64,000 bases of DNA from Acheta domesticus (GCA_031308135.1 JAHLJT010009436.1:221107286-221171285); one strand, 5' to 3'; shown: positions 34,900 through 47,470, numbered from the stretch's first letter. The notes: generated by a model from the sequence alone, not told the origin. A program made the numbers and translations.

Positions 34900-35440
34900 A
34901 TGAACTTCTTCGACGGCGCCTGGCAACAAAGGCGCTCTCTGGCGCGCATACGGTCCCCGCCCGCCGACGCACAAAGGGCGCAATGAAAAGAACAAATAAC
35001 GAGCCTTTCCCACGCGCGCGGCTAATGCCGGACTTTACGACCACAATAACGAACCAAGCATACAAAATACGTATAATTTATGAAACTTTCAATATTAATA
35101 TCATGCACCCTTGCCTCCCCGGGGCGCGCTTGTAATTATGCAAATGTAATTACACGCGGAGACGATGGCCGCCGCGCCGGGGCCGACACCATCGCGCGTT
35201 TCTTCGCCGCGGCGGCGGCAGAGGCGACCGGAGCAGCGAGCGAAGGAGGGAAGGGAGGGGAGGGGGCCGACTGCCGAGAGCGCCACTTCGGGCGACGTAA
35301 TTGACGCCGAGGGCCACGGCCGGAACCAAAGCGCCCGGCCAACGGAAGACGCCGCTGCCACAGCACAGAAGCTGCTCCCAAGAGGAAAGGACAAGGCTCC
35401 CACAGACCACCTCTGGAAGGGGACGGACACCTTCACAAAC
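34900..35440. other. CpG-rich island with octamer/TAATTA core
   Basis: Two GC blocks (34905-35030 and 35115-35340) are separated by AT sequence. At the left edge of the second block GTAATTA (35132-35138) and TGTAATTAC (35145-35153) flank ATGCAAAT (35139-35146). The adjoining GATGGCCGCCGCG holds a GCGGCCATC core on the minus strand. Overlapping Ala/Arg-rich frames are compositional. Confidence 0.6.
35132..35153. promoter_or_regulatory. POU octamer between two TAATTA sites
   Basis: The 22-bp stretch consists of GTAATT, then ATGCAAAT, then GTAATTAC. ATGCAAAT is the exact POU octamer; TAATTA is the core bound by many homeodomains. It sits at a CpG-island edge. The motif is seen; the function is inferred. 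Confidence 0.4.
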
Positions 35441-37123
35441 ACTTTTAAACGGTCGTAAATATGCTGCAAATTATCTGTGCATCATTTCCAAATATTAACA
35501 ACTAACGTATTTAAAAAAAAACAATTATTTGAAGGTTCATTCAGAGATTAAATCAGAAAATTATTAGTACAAATATTTAAAAAAATATCTTTAAGACATT
35601 TTATTTTCAATTTGTTTATAAAGTAAAATACACAAAGAGAATGAATGGGGGTGGGGGAATATGAATAAATTAAACGCTCCTTAGCAAAATTTTCCTGAAA
35701 TTATTGAAATGCCCATTTTAGATTTTTTTGAAGGGCACAAGTTCTATCCTATTGCGTCAGTCAGCAAAATCCCCACGAAATATCAGAATATTACAAGGAT
35801 ATTTATTTAAAAGGGGATGTTAAAAATAAATATATGAATAGAAATCAGTGAGGAACTTCAGAAAGTGCATTATGTGCCGTCAAGTAATGTGAAAAGTATC
35901 AACGTCGGTCTCAGGGACGAACTTAGATTTGCAAGGTTTATAAACCTCCAATGAACACAACATAAACAGACCCATTCTTTTCAATATTTATCCTTCGTAA
36001 TTTAAAATTTAAAATAAAATAGTTGATCGATGTAAAATAAATAACAATTCAGAAACATTACCTCACAATAATATTTGAGAACATTCATCCTGTGTTTATA
36101 AAGAATTTCTACCGGCATAAAATTCAGCAGCCACTCATTTCTTGGAACGATTTCCCTGGCTATTCCCGGTTTTCCACTGCATTTTGTTTCACCGATGACA
36201 TTTGTAGTATTTCCCGCTATTTTTCAATGAAATATTGGCGCCTGATACTAATTTGTCAACTGATTTCACCGTGATAAAATACAATTTTTTAAAAAAAATC
36301 TCAACAAATAAAAATTGGGTTGCCACCATTTTTCCTTGACTAGATTTTTAAAGGAATCATATCTATAGTTACATCACCATTTCAAAACTTTCCCGGAATT
36401 CTAATGATTCTTCTACAAATTCCCCGATTTTCCGTGTCAGAGCAATGAAATTCTCGGCTTTTTCTCGAGGATCCATTGGGCACACATGGTGTCGGGTGAG
36501 ACAGCTTCCCCCCCCCCCCAAAGAGAAATCCTTGTGATCTGATCCACGTGAAATGTGGTGAACAAAGAAGGCTTGGGGCACGTTTACTATTTTTCCTCCC
36601 TCATTGCTCTGTTTCAACCTATTCATTATTTATCCACCCATTCATCATTTATCTGACCGAACAGGCTTAGGTGCAGGGACTCCTAATGTATTATCTCTTG
36701 AAATGCAAACTTCATAATCACATCACATCAACATCATCTTAGCGTATGATCGTTTGGGCGTATGTAAAATGAGGACCAAATAATCCCTTCATCTTATCTC
36801 GTGAAGCTTCCTTCTTAATCCGATATGTAAAATGAGGACCAAACCATCTCAGGTAAGAAACGGACTGAGGAGGCAGGAAGTGCAGGTAGGCGCGTTAAGA
36901 GGGCCGCCACCGCCGCGCTGCTGGCCAGCATTTCCTTGTTCCTTTCCTTTCACTTGGGCGGCAGAAATCCTTCCAGAGGTCCAGTGATGACAATAGTCTC
37001 ATTTGCTTTTCGAGCTTTGAAGTAACAACAGCGTTTACGTTTTTTCAAAGATGGAAGTGAAACCTGGTGTTACGCAGAAAGGGAAAGGACTGGTGACAGA
37101 CGGGTCTTTTGATGACATTTGAT
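35441..37123. other. AT-rich sequence, island-free, with small repeats
   Basis: Very AT-rich to 36360. A C12 run lies at 36508-36519. The direct repeat at 36761/36824 is listed separately. A GC-richer patch (36850-36970) has GGCCGCCACCGCCGCGC but is too short to class with the islands. Confidence 0.5.
36761..36843 (+). repeat. Perfect 20-bp direct repeat, 63-bp period
   Basis: TATGTAAAATGAGGACCAAA occurs exactly at 36761-36780 and 36824-36843. Seventeen bases of it (TATGTAAAATGAGGACC) recur inverted within 38873-38889, so this is part of a dispersed repeat and not a local slip alone. Confidence 0.8.
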
Positions 37124-37764
37124 AGATGATTTTTTTTACTTGTATCCCACTTGTATCCTTGTATATTTACATTAGCGGCAATTTGTTCACATAATTACAT
37201 TTATGAGTACATGTGCTTTAAATAATGTCAAGTAATTTTTCTCGAAAACTCAACCGTTTTCTATGAAAACTAGCTCAAATTCCGCATTATCAGAAACGCT
37301 CAAACGGCATTTTCTCATAAATGGCTCCAAATGTTTTCTTCAAACATTTCAGACGGATAGTACAAATTGCACTTTTGATATGACGTAAAGTTCATTTTAT
37401 GGTATTTTTTTGTTTTTCAAAAATTAGACAAATGTATTTTTTAAGATTTTTAACACAGTTAATATGCACTTTTCCACCAATTTGTAAACACTGTTCTATT
37501 TATTGAGTTAAAGTGCTTCAAATTACTTCTAATGAAGTTTTTCGAAAACTCAAAGAAAATTGCCATTTAGGACGAAGATTTACCGTGTTTTAATGTTCTT
37601 AGAATAATATTTCCGTTCTACTATTAGCAAACCGAAAACTTAACAAGAAAAAATAAGTACTTTGGGCGGCGATAGATGGCAGCTGGCAGGAGTTTGTGGC
37701 AAGTCCATTGGCAGATCTGCTGTTTTCGGAATAGCTAAGGACAGAAATCCTGGTAAAGGAGCGT
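37124..37764 (-). mobile_element. Monomer-based interspersed repeat, copy 2 (family R1, partial)
   Basis: The reverse complement aligns with the left part of copies 1 and 3: CTGCCAGCTGCCATCTAT, TCGGTTTGCTAATAGTAGAAC, GTGTTTACAAATTG and GAGCCATTTATGAGAAAAT are shared. On the minus strand the left end (near 37753-37762, CTCCTTTACC) weakly matches ACTTTCCC of copy 1. It stops about one and a half monomers in, so it is a truncated copy. No coding frame. Confidence 0.75.
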
Positions 37765-38697
37765 GCAATCCAATAGTTTAAAAGCTGAGTTCACTTGAAC
37801 TTCAGAAGTGTGGATTACATCAGTAACGTATCCGACAGCTTGATATGTTCGTGGGATCTGGTTTTGATCACATCTTTGTCATTTTTCTTTGCTTTTAGGA
37901 CATTCTTATAACATTTTAAAATAATTTTATTGATTTTTTGGCGATGCTTCAGGTCATCAAAATCAGCTCCCTACTCATGATTATACCTTGACGAACGACA
38001 AGATTCAGTTACTAGCGAATTGAAAATAAAACACCGATTTCCAATTAGAACTATAACGATACCGATACCATTTATATTTTTATTGAAAATAATATAATTG
38101 TTAGAATTATAAACAAAACTTCTAACTTCAACTTTATTCGTCTACATTTTAATCATTCTATTAAATAAAATATTTATTACTCACGGAGTCGAATATGTAC
38201 GTACACGCACAATACAATTTTTCAACAAAGTTCAATAATTTAACAATCACTGCAAGCACTTATGAGCACTAAAATCAGTTTGGAAACGCATACATAAGCC
38301 TATATTCGCTTAAGTTAATGTGAATTGAATGATTGACGATTCATAAATGAAAATTTCTTAGAATTGTCGAAGCTTCAGTCACGGACTTTCCTGAAGGGTC
38401 TTTTCCGTACTGTAATCTAATTTGCAGGTGTTATTATACAATATTGAACACTATGCTTTATATTAAAGGACTCATTCTCGCTGAATATTAGCCATAAACA
38501 ATCCAAGCCCAAAATAAAATGCAGGGAATCGAAACAAGTCAGTACAGACTGTTGCCAGTCGCTACAATTAGCAGTATTTCATTATAATACACTAATTTAA
38601 AGAATTCGTCGCAGAGTAAGTAATGAAAGATTCTTTGCTCATTTCAATGGGTCCGAATCGTAGGTGCGACAAAAATATGAGATGTTAAAACTTTACA
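37765..38697. other. AT-rich unique sequence, no gene
   Basis: Nothing was recognised; no frame above 60 codons. Confidence 0.5.
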
Positions 38698-38960
38698 ATA
38701 TATTATTATTGTTGTTATTAATATTATTATTCCCCTAAACCACGGCTAAATATGAATTATTATTATTATTATTTATTGTGAAATTTTGCTGCCTGGAGCC
38801 GGCCGCCCCAGCGGCCTCCACTATGCTACGCCAGTGGTCACCTTTCTCTTTTACCTGGAATGTCAGGTAGTCGGTCCTCATTTTACATACAGGCTCAACT
38901 CTTATTCCCCTTCCCGTCCCCATTTCACATACCCCGGATCGTTTATTCGTTACATATCTC
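38698..38960 (-). repeat. ATT-tailed interspersed repeat
   Basis: ATT tracts (38701-38731 and 38756-38774) surround CCCCTAAACCACGGCTAAAT, which resembles the end of the 31937-32214 repeat. To the right, the minus strand carries TGGCGTAGCATAGTGG (38820-38835), an A-box-like sequence, and TATGTAAAATGAGGACC, shared with 36761-36843. This could be a SINE with an ATT tail, but no clear B box is present. Confidence 0.45.
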
Positions 38961-41662
38961 TATTAATCACAGCAAACAAATAAAGCTGCATTTCACCAAT
39001 AAGGGCTAAATGCCAATTTAAGAGACTTATTACCTCAAAACTCCCAGAATTTCCCTCTGAATAAAGGTTATGGTTCAGTAAAAAGACTCATTAAAACATA
39101 CACGCAATACTCCTTCACTAAAACATACATGCAATAATCCTCTTATTCTCGGATTGAAATGAAAATTTATCAACCTGTTCAGCAAAGTGCAAATGTATAT
39201 GAACAACTTTTTAAGTGCTAAGAAGATCTGTTATTAGCGTTTTTGTGACAAATAGAATCGGACCTTTCATGACCTTACCGCCAAATGCTGCGCGGAAATC
39301 GCCAGGCACGGCCATCGGTCCTGCGGTAGTTACATCGCCGCGTCGGCACTATCTGTCGTCACAGCCTATCAGTCGTCACGGTCTCAATTGCCTCGGAGGG
39401 CATGTACAGTAACAAAAACAGTTGTTAAAGAGGAGGTTCGGAAAGTCGGGAAAGTCAAATACATAATTCTAGAATTTAAATATAATCCTATGCGTAATCG
39501 TCCTTTTGCAATGGAAACGAAACTTTTACGATGTTATCTAGCGAAAAAAAAGTATCTAAATCTGTGTGAAGACGCCAAGACCGAATGCAAATTACTTTTC
39601 CAGTTTTAATCGAAACATTGATGTAGGAGATCTTTAAAACAAAACCTCATTAGGCTTACAAGAATCTTTGTGTCTGTGAGCTTCGAACTAGAACGTAATG
39701 AGGGAATGTGAGCTTCGCCCCTTCTCTCGAACGAATGCGCTACGAAATTTAACGCCGGCTGATAGACGTCTCCTGATAGAAGGTGCCTAGTGCTGCAGTG
39801 CAACGGTTCGCCTGCGAACGGCGCGGAGATCGCGTGAAGTCCTCATGCAAGGAGTATCTAAAACCCTAATTCTATAATTTCATAGCACTTCAAGATTTGT
39901 ATATACGGGTTTTGCATGGTGTTGTACCTGCTAATGAAATTCCATGTGAATGCGAGTATTCAGGATGGTATTGAGGTTGGATGTAAGCCGTTTATCAACA
40001 CAAAATGAATAAAGGCAACAAATAATCGTTTAAATATTTGAATGAAGCGAACGTCAACCAGAAAAACATGCCGAAAAAGGAAAACAATGGAGAATGGGAA
40101 AGGGTAGCTGGATTCACGACTTACTAAGAGGGAGAGAGCTCCTGACGCCTCTCGCAGTACTCAAAATTAAATTTACAAAAGCCTGCGAAAGTATGATTTA
40201 CTGCGCTGACACAACGCTGTAATGTTCTCGCCACAAAGGCAGCGCGCACGCAAGAATAATTTTGGTTTTGTTCATAGCTCAGCGAAGACATTTGTCGCAT
40301 TAATGAAAACTTTGCACGCTACTAGAAAATTCACTTCAAATTGATACCTCAAATCCTTTGTTTCGGATTTTACAACGATTAAATCGACCAAAAGTAGATT
40401 CCTCCCTTCTCAAACATTTGACTGTAATATGAAAAAACTAAAAAACATTTTCTGCCTTAGTATGCCTCTTAAAAACTCGTCAGTAAATTTAATTTTGCTC
40501 TTTTTTCAACGCAGAGTTTGGTATAGAACTTTTACTGTATAAAATGGTAATACTTAAATATGTATTTACTAGTAGATTACATATTCCAAATCAATTCAAA
40601 TTACGCATTTTCTAAGTATGACTTAATGTTAGCGTCGGTAACAACAAAGAAAGACAACAAAGGATATGATAATTATTGGCTGCAGAACATATCGATTGCC
40701 TAAAACAAGGTAGTTACCGTCTTGATATTTTTATCAGAATGTTGTTGAGATGTACAGATTTCTATTTAGATGAATTTTCGGAAAGAGAAAAATGAAATTC
40801 TACATTATTTCTGTGAAAATGATGTAGTTCTGGAATGCCGTCACGGAAATAATCAAGAGACTCAAACTCCCCCCCCCCGCCCAAAAAATCTAAACACGAT
40901 CGTATATCAATATCAATAATTGAAATTGATGTAGATTCTTCCTGTTGGTCCTGGTATATGATCAAATTAATATCAATAATTTCAATCCTCAGAACAAGTA
41001 ATTAGCCAGATCAACGTTCTTAAAGCATTACTCGTAACATGATGAATTATACAAGTAATGTGCTGTCTTCAATCTATTCGAATGTTAAATTTGACGAATT
41101 GTGTTATCTCTAATCATGAAGAAAATGCTTCATGAAAGAATAGCATTATCTTTCAAAATAACTCATTCATGAACCTGCAGTTCTTTTTACACTACCTAAA
41201 AACGGGAAGCAAAGCTGGCAACGGTAAAATGAAATACAAATTTCACATGTGTGGAGGAACAAGCGTTCAGGAGCAAAGACTCCCCGCTGAACTTATGAGT
41301 ACAACGGGTTGCATACCCAGCTCACGGCACGGCGCTATTGCCACGAACCAGAGCAGCAGGCGGTCGATCCCAGAGGAACTAACGGTTGCCTGGCAGGAAA
41401 CGACTTCAGCACCGTCACCACTTCCGCCACCATCACTAATCCCGCCGCCACCAACGTGTTCAATGACTCCCTTTAATAACTGCACAGTGCGGGCAACTAC
41501 GCGTCATTAAGGTATAATCAGGGGCGAATATCCTGGACGCAACTTGTGCTCTAGCGATAACTATCGTATTTTTTGGCGACCAAACTGCTCCATTCTCGTC
41601 CCGATTAAGGTGTTCGACAGTAGTTTGCGTGCATTAGTCCGTTACGAAAACGACGACTTCAA

Positions 41663-41663
<1 letters not shown>
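38961..41663. other. AT-rich sequence with small tandem repeats
   Basis: TAAAACATACACGCAATA (39091-39108) recurs as TAAAACATACATGCAATA (39119-39136). CTATCTGTCGTCAC recurs as CTATCAGTCGTCAC near 39349-39380. A C10 run lies at 40869-40878. A GC-richer patch at 39280-39410 is not dense enough to class as an island. The frame at 41169-41510 (113 aa) has a Pro-rich end from CCA/CCG repeats and no domain. Confidence 0.45.
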
Positions 41664-41733
<70 letters not shown>

Positions 41734-41743
41734 TAGATAGATA
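41664..41743. repeat. (GT)n(AT)n(AGAT)n compound microsatellite
   Basis: A few GT units, about 30 AT units (41671-41730), then three AGAT units. The alternating Tyr-Ile at the end of an overlapping ORF comes from it. Confidence 0.95.
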
Positions 41744-42370
41744 AGATCCTGGATGGTTCTTTATGCGAGTTTGCCAGCAATGAAACTAGAGATATAATGA
41801 TTCCATTAATCCTTCAAAAATACATGCTTTCGTGATGTAGAAGTACTCAAGACAGCCGCTTTCTTTTAAAGCAAAGAATAATGTACAATGCGTTTCACTG
41901 TCGCCTGAAAAATCAATGACAGCACGTACCATAAAAGAAAGTTGTTTGGCAATGAACACAGTATTACGTATGCCACCAATAGAGACAATGTAAGAGACAA
42001 CGAAGAAGGAATAACAAAAAAAAAGTTGGCAATCATTTGTATACCTAATCCAATTCTCTCGCAAATCACCCCCAAATCTGCAAAGGACATTAAATGTTTC
42101 GGAATCCTAGATCTAAAATGCTAGACATTTACTCCTATGCTTCGACAAAACCAAGAGCACATTCAAATTTATAACTATGGCAAAAATGAGGCAGGTCCAG
42201 ACATAAAAGCACCATGCGCCGAGTCTATTAACAGTTCGATTATGACCGTAGTTATGACTCAACAAACGGTAGAAACACAGAACTTTTTCGTTCCAAGTTA
42301 TAATTGTGTATTGAGCGCCCTGTATGTGCATAAGCATATGAAATTAAATCGTCTGCGAACACAGACAAAG
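41744..42370. other. AT-rich unique sequence, no gene
   Basis: Short frames of 60-92 codons on both strands; nothing was recognised. Confidence 0.5.
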
Positions 42371-43050
42371 GCGAGAGTTCAGGCCGTTTTCCGGTGACCG
42401 GCGCCTCAAACGAAGACTGCATTACATGGAAGGCCATCCACGAGCAACCGCGCGTCCGTGACCCGCCGTCTGGCGCCAGGAGAAAGTGGCCACTTCCTCC
42501 ACCCCTCTCCTCCCTTTCGAACCAGACCCACTCATCCATCGGCTTCTCGGTCAAGGTGAGACCCCCGCCCCCGCCCCCACCCCCACTCTCGCCCTGGCCG
42601 ACGCTTTCTAACCCGCGCGGAGATGAGCGGTGGCCCGCAGCTAAGCTTCTCCGCGCCGCGCCGCGCCGCGCCGCGCTCGGGCCCTCCGCGAGCGATAACC
42701 ATCTCTGGGTCACTGGGCGCGCCGCCGAGCGCACGGAGGTCTTGCGGCTGGCCTACATTCCAGGGGCACAGAGGCACTGCGAGGAAAGGAGGGGCGGGCG
42801 GGAGGCGAGAAGAGAAAGACGGGAGAGGGAGAGAGAGAGAGAACGACGTGGCGCTCGCGTGCAAAGCCCGGCGCAATTTATGAGGCTCGTATTACGCCCG
42901 CGCGGGGGCGATTGCACGTGGCAATGGAAAAGCGACAGCAGCGGCGAGCCCGATGGCGGTGACGGACGCGGCGGTTGGGTGATGCGAGAGGGACATGGCA
43001 ACGGAAAACGAGAAGAGAGCTTGCTACACAGATGGAGGGAAGGCAATGGT
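42371..43050. other. CpG-rich island (large) with pyrimidine left and purine right
   Basis: Pyrimidine-rich at 42480-42600 (CCCCCGCCCCCGCCC), CpG core at 42610-42740 with repeated GCCGC units, purine-rich with (GA)n at 42780-42845. The core GCGCAATTTATGAGGC (42871-42886) has TTTATGAG, a posterior-Hox/Caudal-like site. The 219-codon + frame (42394-43053) spans the whole island, has Pro8 and Arg/Glu repeats and no recognised domain. Confidence 0.65.
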
Positions 43051-46000
43051 TGATATGAGTGATTTTAGTACTGGTAGAAAAGGTTTGTCGCAAACGGCGA
43101 ACTAGTAAAATTAGAAAGTGAATAAGAGTGGAATGTTTTTGCCACTAAGCGACATCATTTCAACATGTTAGAACGAGGAGTAATAGGGCGGCATGTCTGG
43201 TTTGGACAATCGCAGCTTCTATACCGAACAACATTCTTCTGCATTGGAAAGACATTCATCAAAGGATCATTGAAAAATATTTATTTAAAATATTAATTAT
43301 TATATCAAGATACCAATACGGAATCGAGAGGGCGGACCTAAAATGTAAGTGTATAAACTTACATTATTAATAGCAACTCATGCAATGTACTATCTTCAAG
43401 TAGTAATACCAATATACTTTACCATTATACGGGTAAAACGCCTTAGTTAAAAGGGATGACGAGATTTCTTACCTAGAACAAAGAAGACAAAAAACAATAA
43501 GTAACATAGGCATAGAGAATTATTCATTAAAATAAATATTTTTACAAATTAATAAATAATATTACTACAAAGACAATGATCGAGATTGTAAGAATGTGTT
43601 AAACCTATTCCTACACATTGAAGAAATTTGGGTTACCTATTTCCATCAGTGTTTGTTATCCAACATTGTCTAATTGCCTGACTCCAACAAAACCAGGAAA
43701 AACATCAAATCAGTCCCAGGCCTAATCGCTGAAATTATTTAGATTTCTATTCCTGTTCGAATACAAATCACAATTTCAGAACGTCGCAAACCTCGTATTC
43801 CCCCCCCCAAAAAAGTTCGCTATCTGGCACAATATTGATTTACAACGGTATCTTGAACAATGAATCTGCTTCAACTCTGATTTACGCCATATTAAACAAT
43901 TACGGGCAATTAAAATTTCAATTTCTTCTAAGAAAACATTACATGTCCACGAATTTTCAATTTCCAACCAGGATACGTTTCTCTAATCTGAGTGCCCTAC
44001 TACTATCATCTGCTCGAAAACAATACACCAAAGGGGACACACGACGAACGGCGGAGAGAAAGTCAAGAAAATGATCGATACACGCACATCTTTACCAAGA
44101 TACATGATACAGTAATCGGGCCCGTGTGTCTTGTTTCCGTCCGTTACTCTCGGTGAAGCTTTTTTCAAACCACCATTCGAGACAAAGTCACTGTCACTTG
44201 ACGCATCTCAAATGTAATACAATCATTAAATAATAAAAAAAGTATAAGAAATTATAATGTGTTTGAGTTAATATTCATAGTTGACAACACACGAAAATAT
44301 TATCTAAAACGCCAACAAGAAACAAGAAAATTGCTACTACTAAATGCTTACAAAAGATGAAACTAATCAAGTCTACTCCTGGGTACCAAATAAGAAGAGA
44401 ATAAATAGCCTTCTAAAAACAAAACAGCGACCATAATAGAGGCTTGCCTAAAAATGGAGAGAAAAGAACACTTTCCCCTTCAAGGGTCCGCTTTAACGAA
44501 GCTGTATCCCTATGCCCCACCTGGCACTCCATCCACTCCTTATCATCCGTTTCTATGGCCTTGAGAGGGGGCGCTCCCTACTCCCTCACCAATTTCTCTT
44601 TCTCTAGCTCGCCAGGCCGGGACACTACCTATCGTTAACCCACTGAGGTAGCCACTAGTTCTTCGGTTATCGCTTAGACGCCGCTGTGATCCTTGGATCC
44701 TTAAGGTAATGATGGTTAATGATCGGACAGGGTATGGAGCACACTGATGGAATGCATATTGATAGGGAAACGGAAGTATCTTGAGGAAACCTACCGAGCT
44801 TGCGTAATACGAAAATGAATTGGATAATTTCAAGAGCGGCATTTCACGTTGATGTTTGAAAGAACTACGAGTTCATCAAAATAGCCTCACTTTTCAACTA
44901 CCGAAAAATTCAATTCTTTCTTTTCTAATATCAGATGATGCTTATTTTAAAATAATTATGACGTTTTTCGAAAGTCAATATTATTTATTCCCATAACTCA
45001 GACTATAACGTTTAGGCTACATAATCCCTAGATCTCTTTATTTTTTTGATTGCAAGATTTTAACTCAAGGCAAGGAAGAGGAGTGCTAAATATTAGTAGA
45101 TGTTACGGGGAATGTGCTAATGTTAGGGTAGTTATCATTATTATTCATTATCATTATTACCATTATTATCATTTTTGTACGCAAATTTTACAATAGCAAT
45201 TTCGCAATTTCTCAAACGCAATTTCTCAATCTCTCCCACGAGATTTGAATGAAAATGTCGGAAGGATATTTATTTCCAAATTTGTTTATTGGCAGCATCG
45301 CCATTCACAATTCGAAAGCTATACAGTTCAAATACACGACTATTAAATCAAAGTGTGAACAATGGCAACCAGGTTCGGCAACCTTGCAGAATTCGGAATC
45401 CTTTTAGCTACAACCCAGGATGGGTCACACAACCATTCTTGCCCTCACCGAGCTTTATGCTTCCCTGGAAGCGACGCCACGTCAACCGCCGATGCTACAA
45501 GGCACCGGTGCTCCAAGAGAGAGAGATAAGCAGCCCAGCACGTACGCCGTCGCTGCCAACACGTAGGCCGCATGCAAATGAGAAAACATGCGAATCGCAG
45601 ATTCCCCTTAGGCCCTGAATTACGCTGGGAGCGCGGCCTTCTCTCGACGAGCTACGTGCCATACAGCTGAGTTAACGTTGACTCTTCATCACCTTCCCCA
45701 GGCAGAACTCTTCAATTTTCGCGGATTTGAATTTCTAATTTTTTGTCTGCCAAAGGAACATGGCCATACCTTCGCAATTACGTTCGAAAGGAATTCACGA
45801 AATATGTGATCGAGAAGAAAGTAAAGAAAAAAATAAATATTCCATACAATGGATCGCTAACGCTGCGGCAAAAAACAAATCCCCGATAGAACAACGTGCA
45901 CTGAGTGAAAGAAGAAAAGCATGTGGCATTAAATTAGGATGAAGAACCGAAATACCCTCAAAGGAAGATGAACGAACATCGAAATCGCCAGCATAATCAC

Positions 46001-46125
46001 ACTCTTACCAATGTCGAAAACAGCGAGAATCAGAAATCAGGCAAAGCAATCTTTGCAACGCGAAGAAAAAAAACAAAGGCAAGTACTCCTAAAATGTTTC
46101 CGCGCACGGACACAAACGCAAACCA
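43051..46125. other. AT-rich sequence with hairpin and two unresolved GC-balanced segments
   Basis: A perfect hairpin occurs at 43342-43365. Segments 44450-44720 and 45360-45640 are more GC-balanced than their surroundings and look like old interspersed repeats, but no partner copy exists in this window. On its minus strand the first has GTGGCTACCTCAGTGGGTTA, an A-box-like sequence without a clear B box. An ATT/ATC microsatellite lies at 45133-45174. Confidence 0.45.
43342..43365. repeat. Perfect 9-bp hairpin
   Basis: AATGTAAGT (43342-43350), loop GTATAA, ACTTACATT (43357-43365). Too short for a microRNA precursor. Confidence 0.85.
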
Positions 46126-46400
46126 TGGGTCACGAGGCGCTGCGAGAGGCGAGGAGACAATCAGACTGACGAGGAGAACTGCCGTTCGGCGGCGATAGTG
46201 ACGGCAACGAGACCCATCTTCCCCTCCGCAAATCGCCGCTTCGAATCGCAACCCTTCCCCGCGTTAACTCGCCCTCGTGCTGAAGAGGCGAGGGCACACT
46301 GACCGTCGCCGCTATCTCCCAATCGCCGACGCCTTCGGTCTAGATCCCTCCTCGCCGCTCTTATCGGCTGAAGCCTAGCACTCGCTCTCAAGGAAGAGAA
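46126..46400. other. Moderate CpG-rich island
   Basis: CpG-enriched but less extreme than the others (GCGGCGATAGTGACGGC and following). Short frames only. Confidence 0.45.
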
Positions 46401-47305
46401 AAGAAAGGAAAGACGAAGGAATAGGCGGGTAGAACTCCAAACGGATTTTTTTTTTCGTCCAATCACAAGCACATTAGCAAGAGGTGGCCATTAACGAAAC
46501 AACCAGAGATATTCAAGAGAAAAGCATTGAACGGAAAATGTCTGGTAATAAAGCGTAAATTGAAAATGTAGACGAAAGATGAAATATGTCTGTATTCTTA
46601 TGTACTATTAAATTCTGAAGAAACCATCGAAAAAAATGTTATTTCATATTTTTTGTGACCAACAAGAAGATAACGAGGTATAGGAGTATTTTACTTAGCA
46701 GGCTATTGGAAATACCAGAAATTTTAATCGCTTTAACAGCATACATCCACATCCCACAAATACAAGATAATCCTCAGATGCGTTGGAGAAGTAGCTGAGT
46801 AGTATTTTCACCGAGTCATTTGGAGCTTTCCCAAGTAGTTAAGTACCACAAATATCAAGAGAACGAATGACTGACAAATTGTATCACAAACAATGTTTTT
46901 TAAAAATTGATGAAAGCATCATAGCTAGATACAAATATATACAAATATTCGTAATTCCAACATGGGAGGGTGCCTCCCAAACGCATCATTCCACTTCGTT
47001 CTCTTCCAATGAATAAGAGCACACGGGTGGAGATTGGTACGAAGTGATAACCCTGGGGAACAGGCATTTCCTTAGAGGAACACAAAGAAAAGTCAAGTAT
47101 TCGAATTATTGAACTCCTCTTAAAAAAATATTTGGCTACACAGTCGAGACTTTCCGAAAGAATTCCAACCAACAACAACTCAACCATTCCGCGAATGCCG
47201 AAGCGAAACGCGGGATGCAGAAGAAGGCAACGAAAAATCCAGGAAAACAAATGTTTATTTCGTACACGCAGATACATCACATCAAACGGGGATGGAAGAG
47301 AGGGG
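46401..47305. other. AT-rich unique sequence, no gene
   Basis: A T-run near 46447-46456. The 145-codon minus frame (46900-47337) has no recognised domain. Confidence 0.45.
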
Positions 47306-47470
47306 AGGAATCGCAAGGCACGCGCGAGTGGAAGCACGGAAGGAGGCGATGGCCGTCCGCATTCCGCACGCGGTGCCGCCGAGCCTCGCGACGAATTACG
47401 ACGCGAACGCCCGCCGCACAGTGGTCTGCGACGGCTCGGAAGGCGCTCAGAGGGCGCTCTTTACGTGAGT
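47306..47470. other. Short CpG-rich island
   Basis: GCGATGGCCGTCCGCATTCC, then CGACGAATTACGACGCG (47389-47405), placing an AATTA core inside CpG sequence. Two overlapping + frames of 146 and 120 codons cross it in different registers. Confidence 0.5.

Noticed and set aside
42394..43053. 219-codon + strand ORF
   Set aside because: It coincides with a CpG island; it has Pro and Arg/Glu homopolymer-like runs and no domain. Minus-strand frames are equally open.
44450..44720. GC-balanced segment with A-box-like GTGGCTACCTCAGTGGG on the minus strand
   Set aside because: No B box and no second copy in the window; cannot be called a SINE from this sequence alone.
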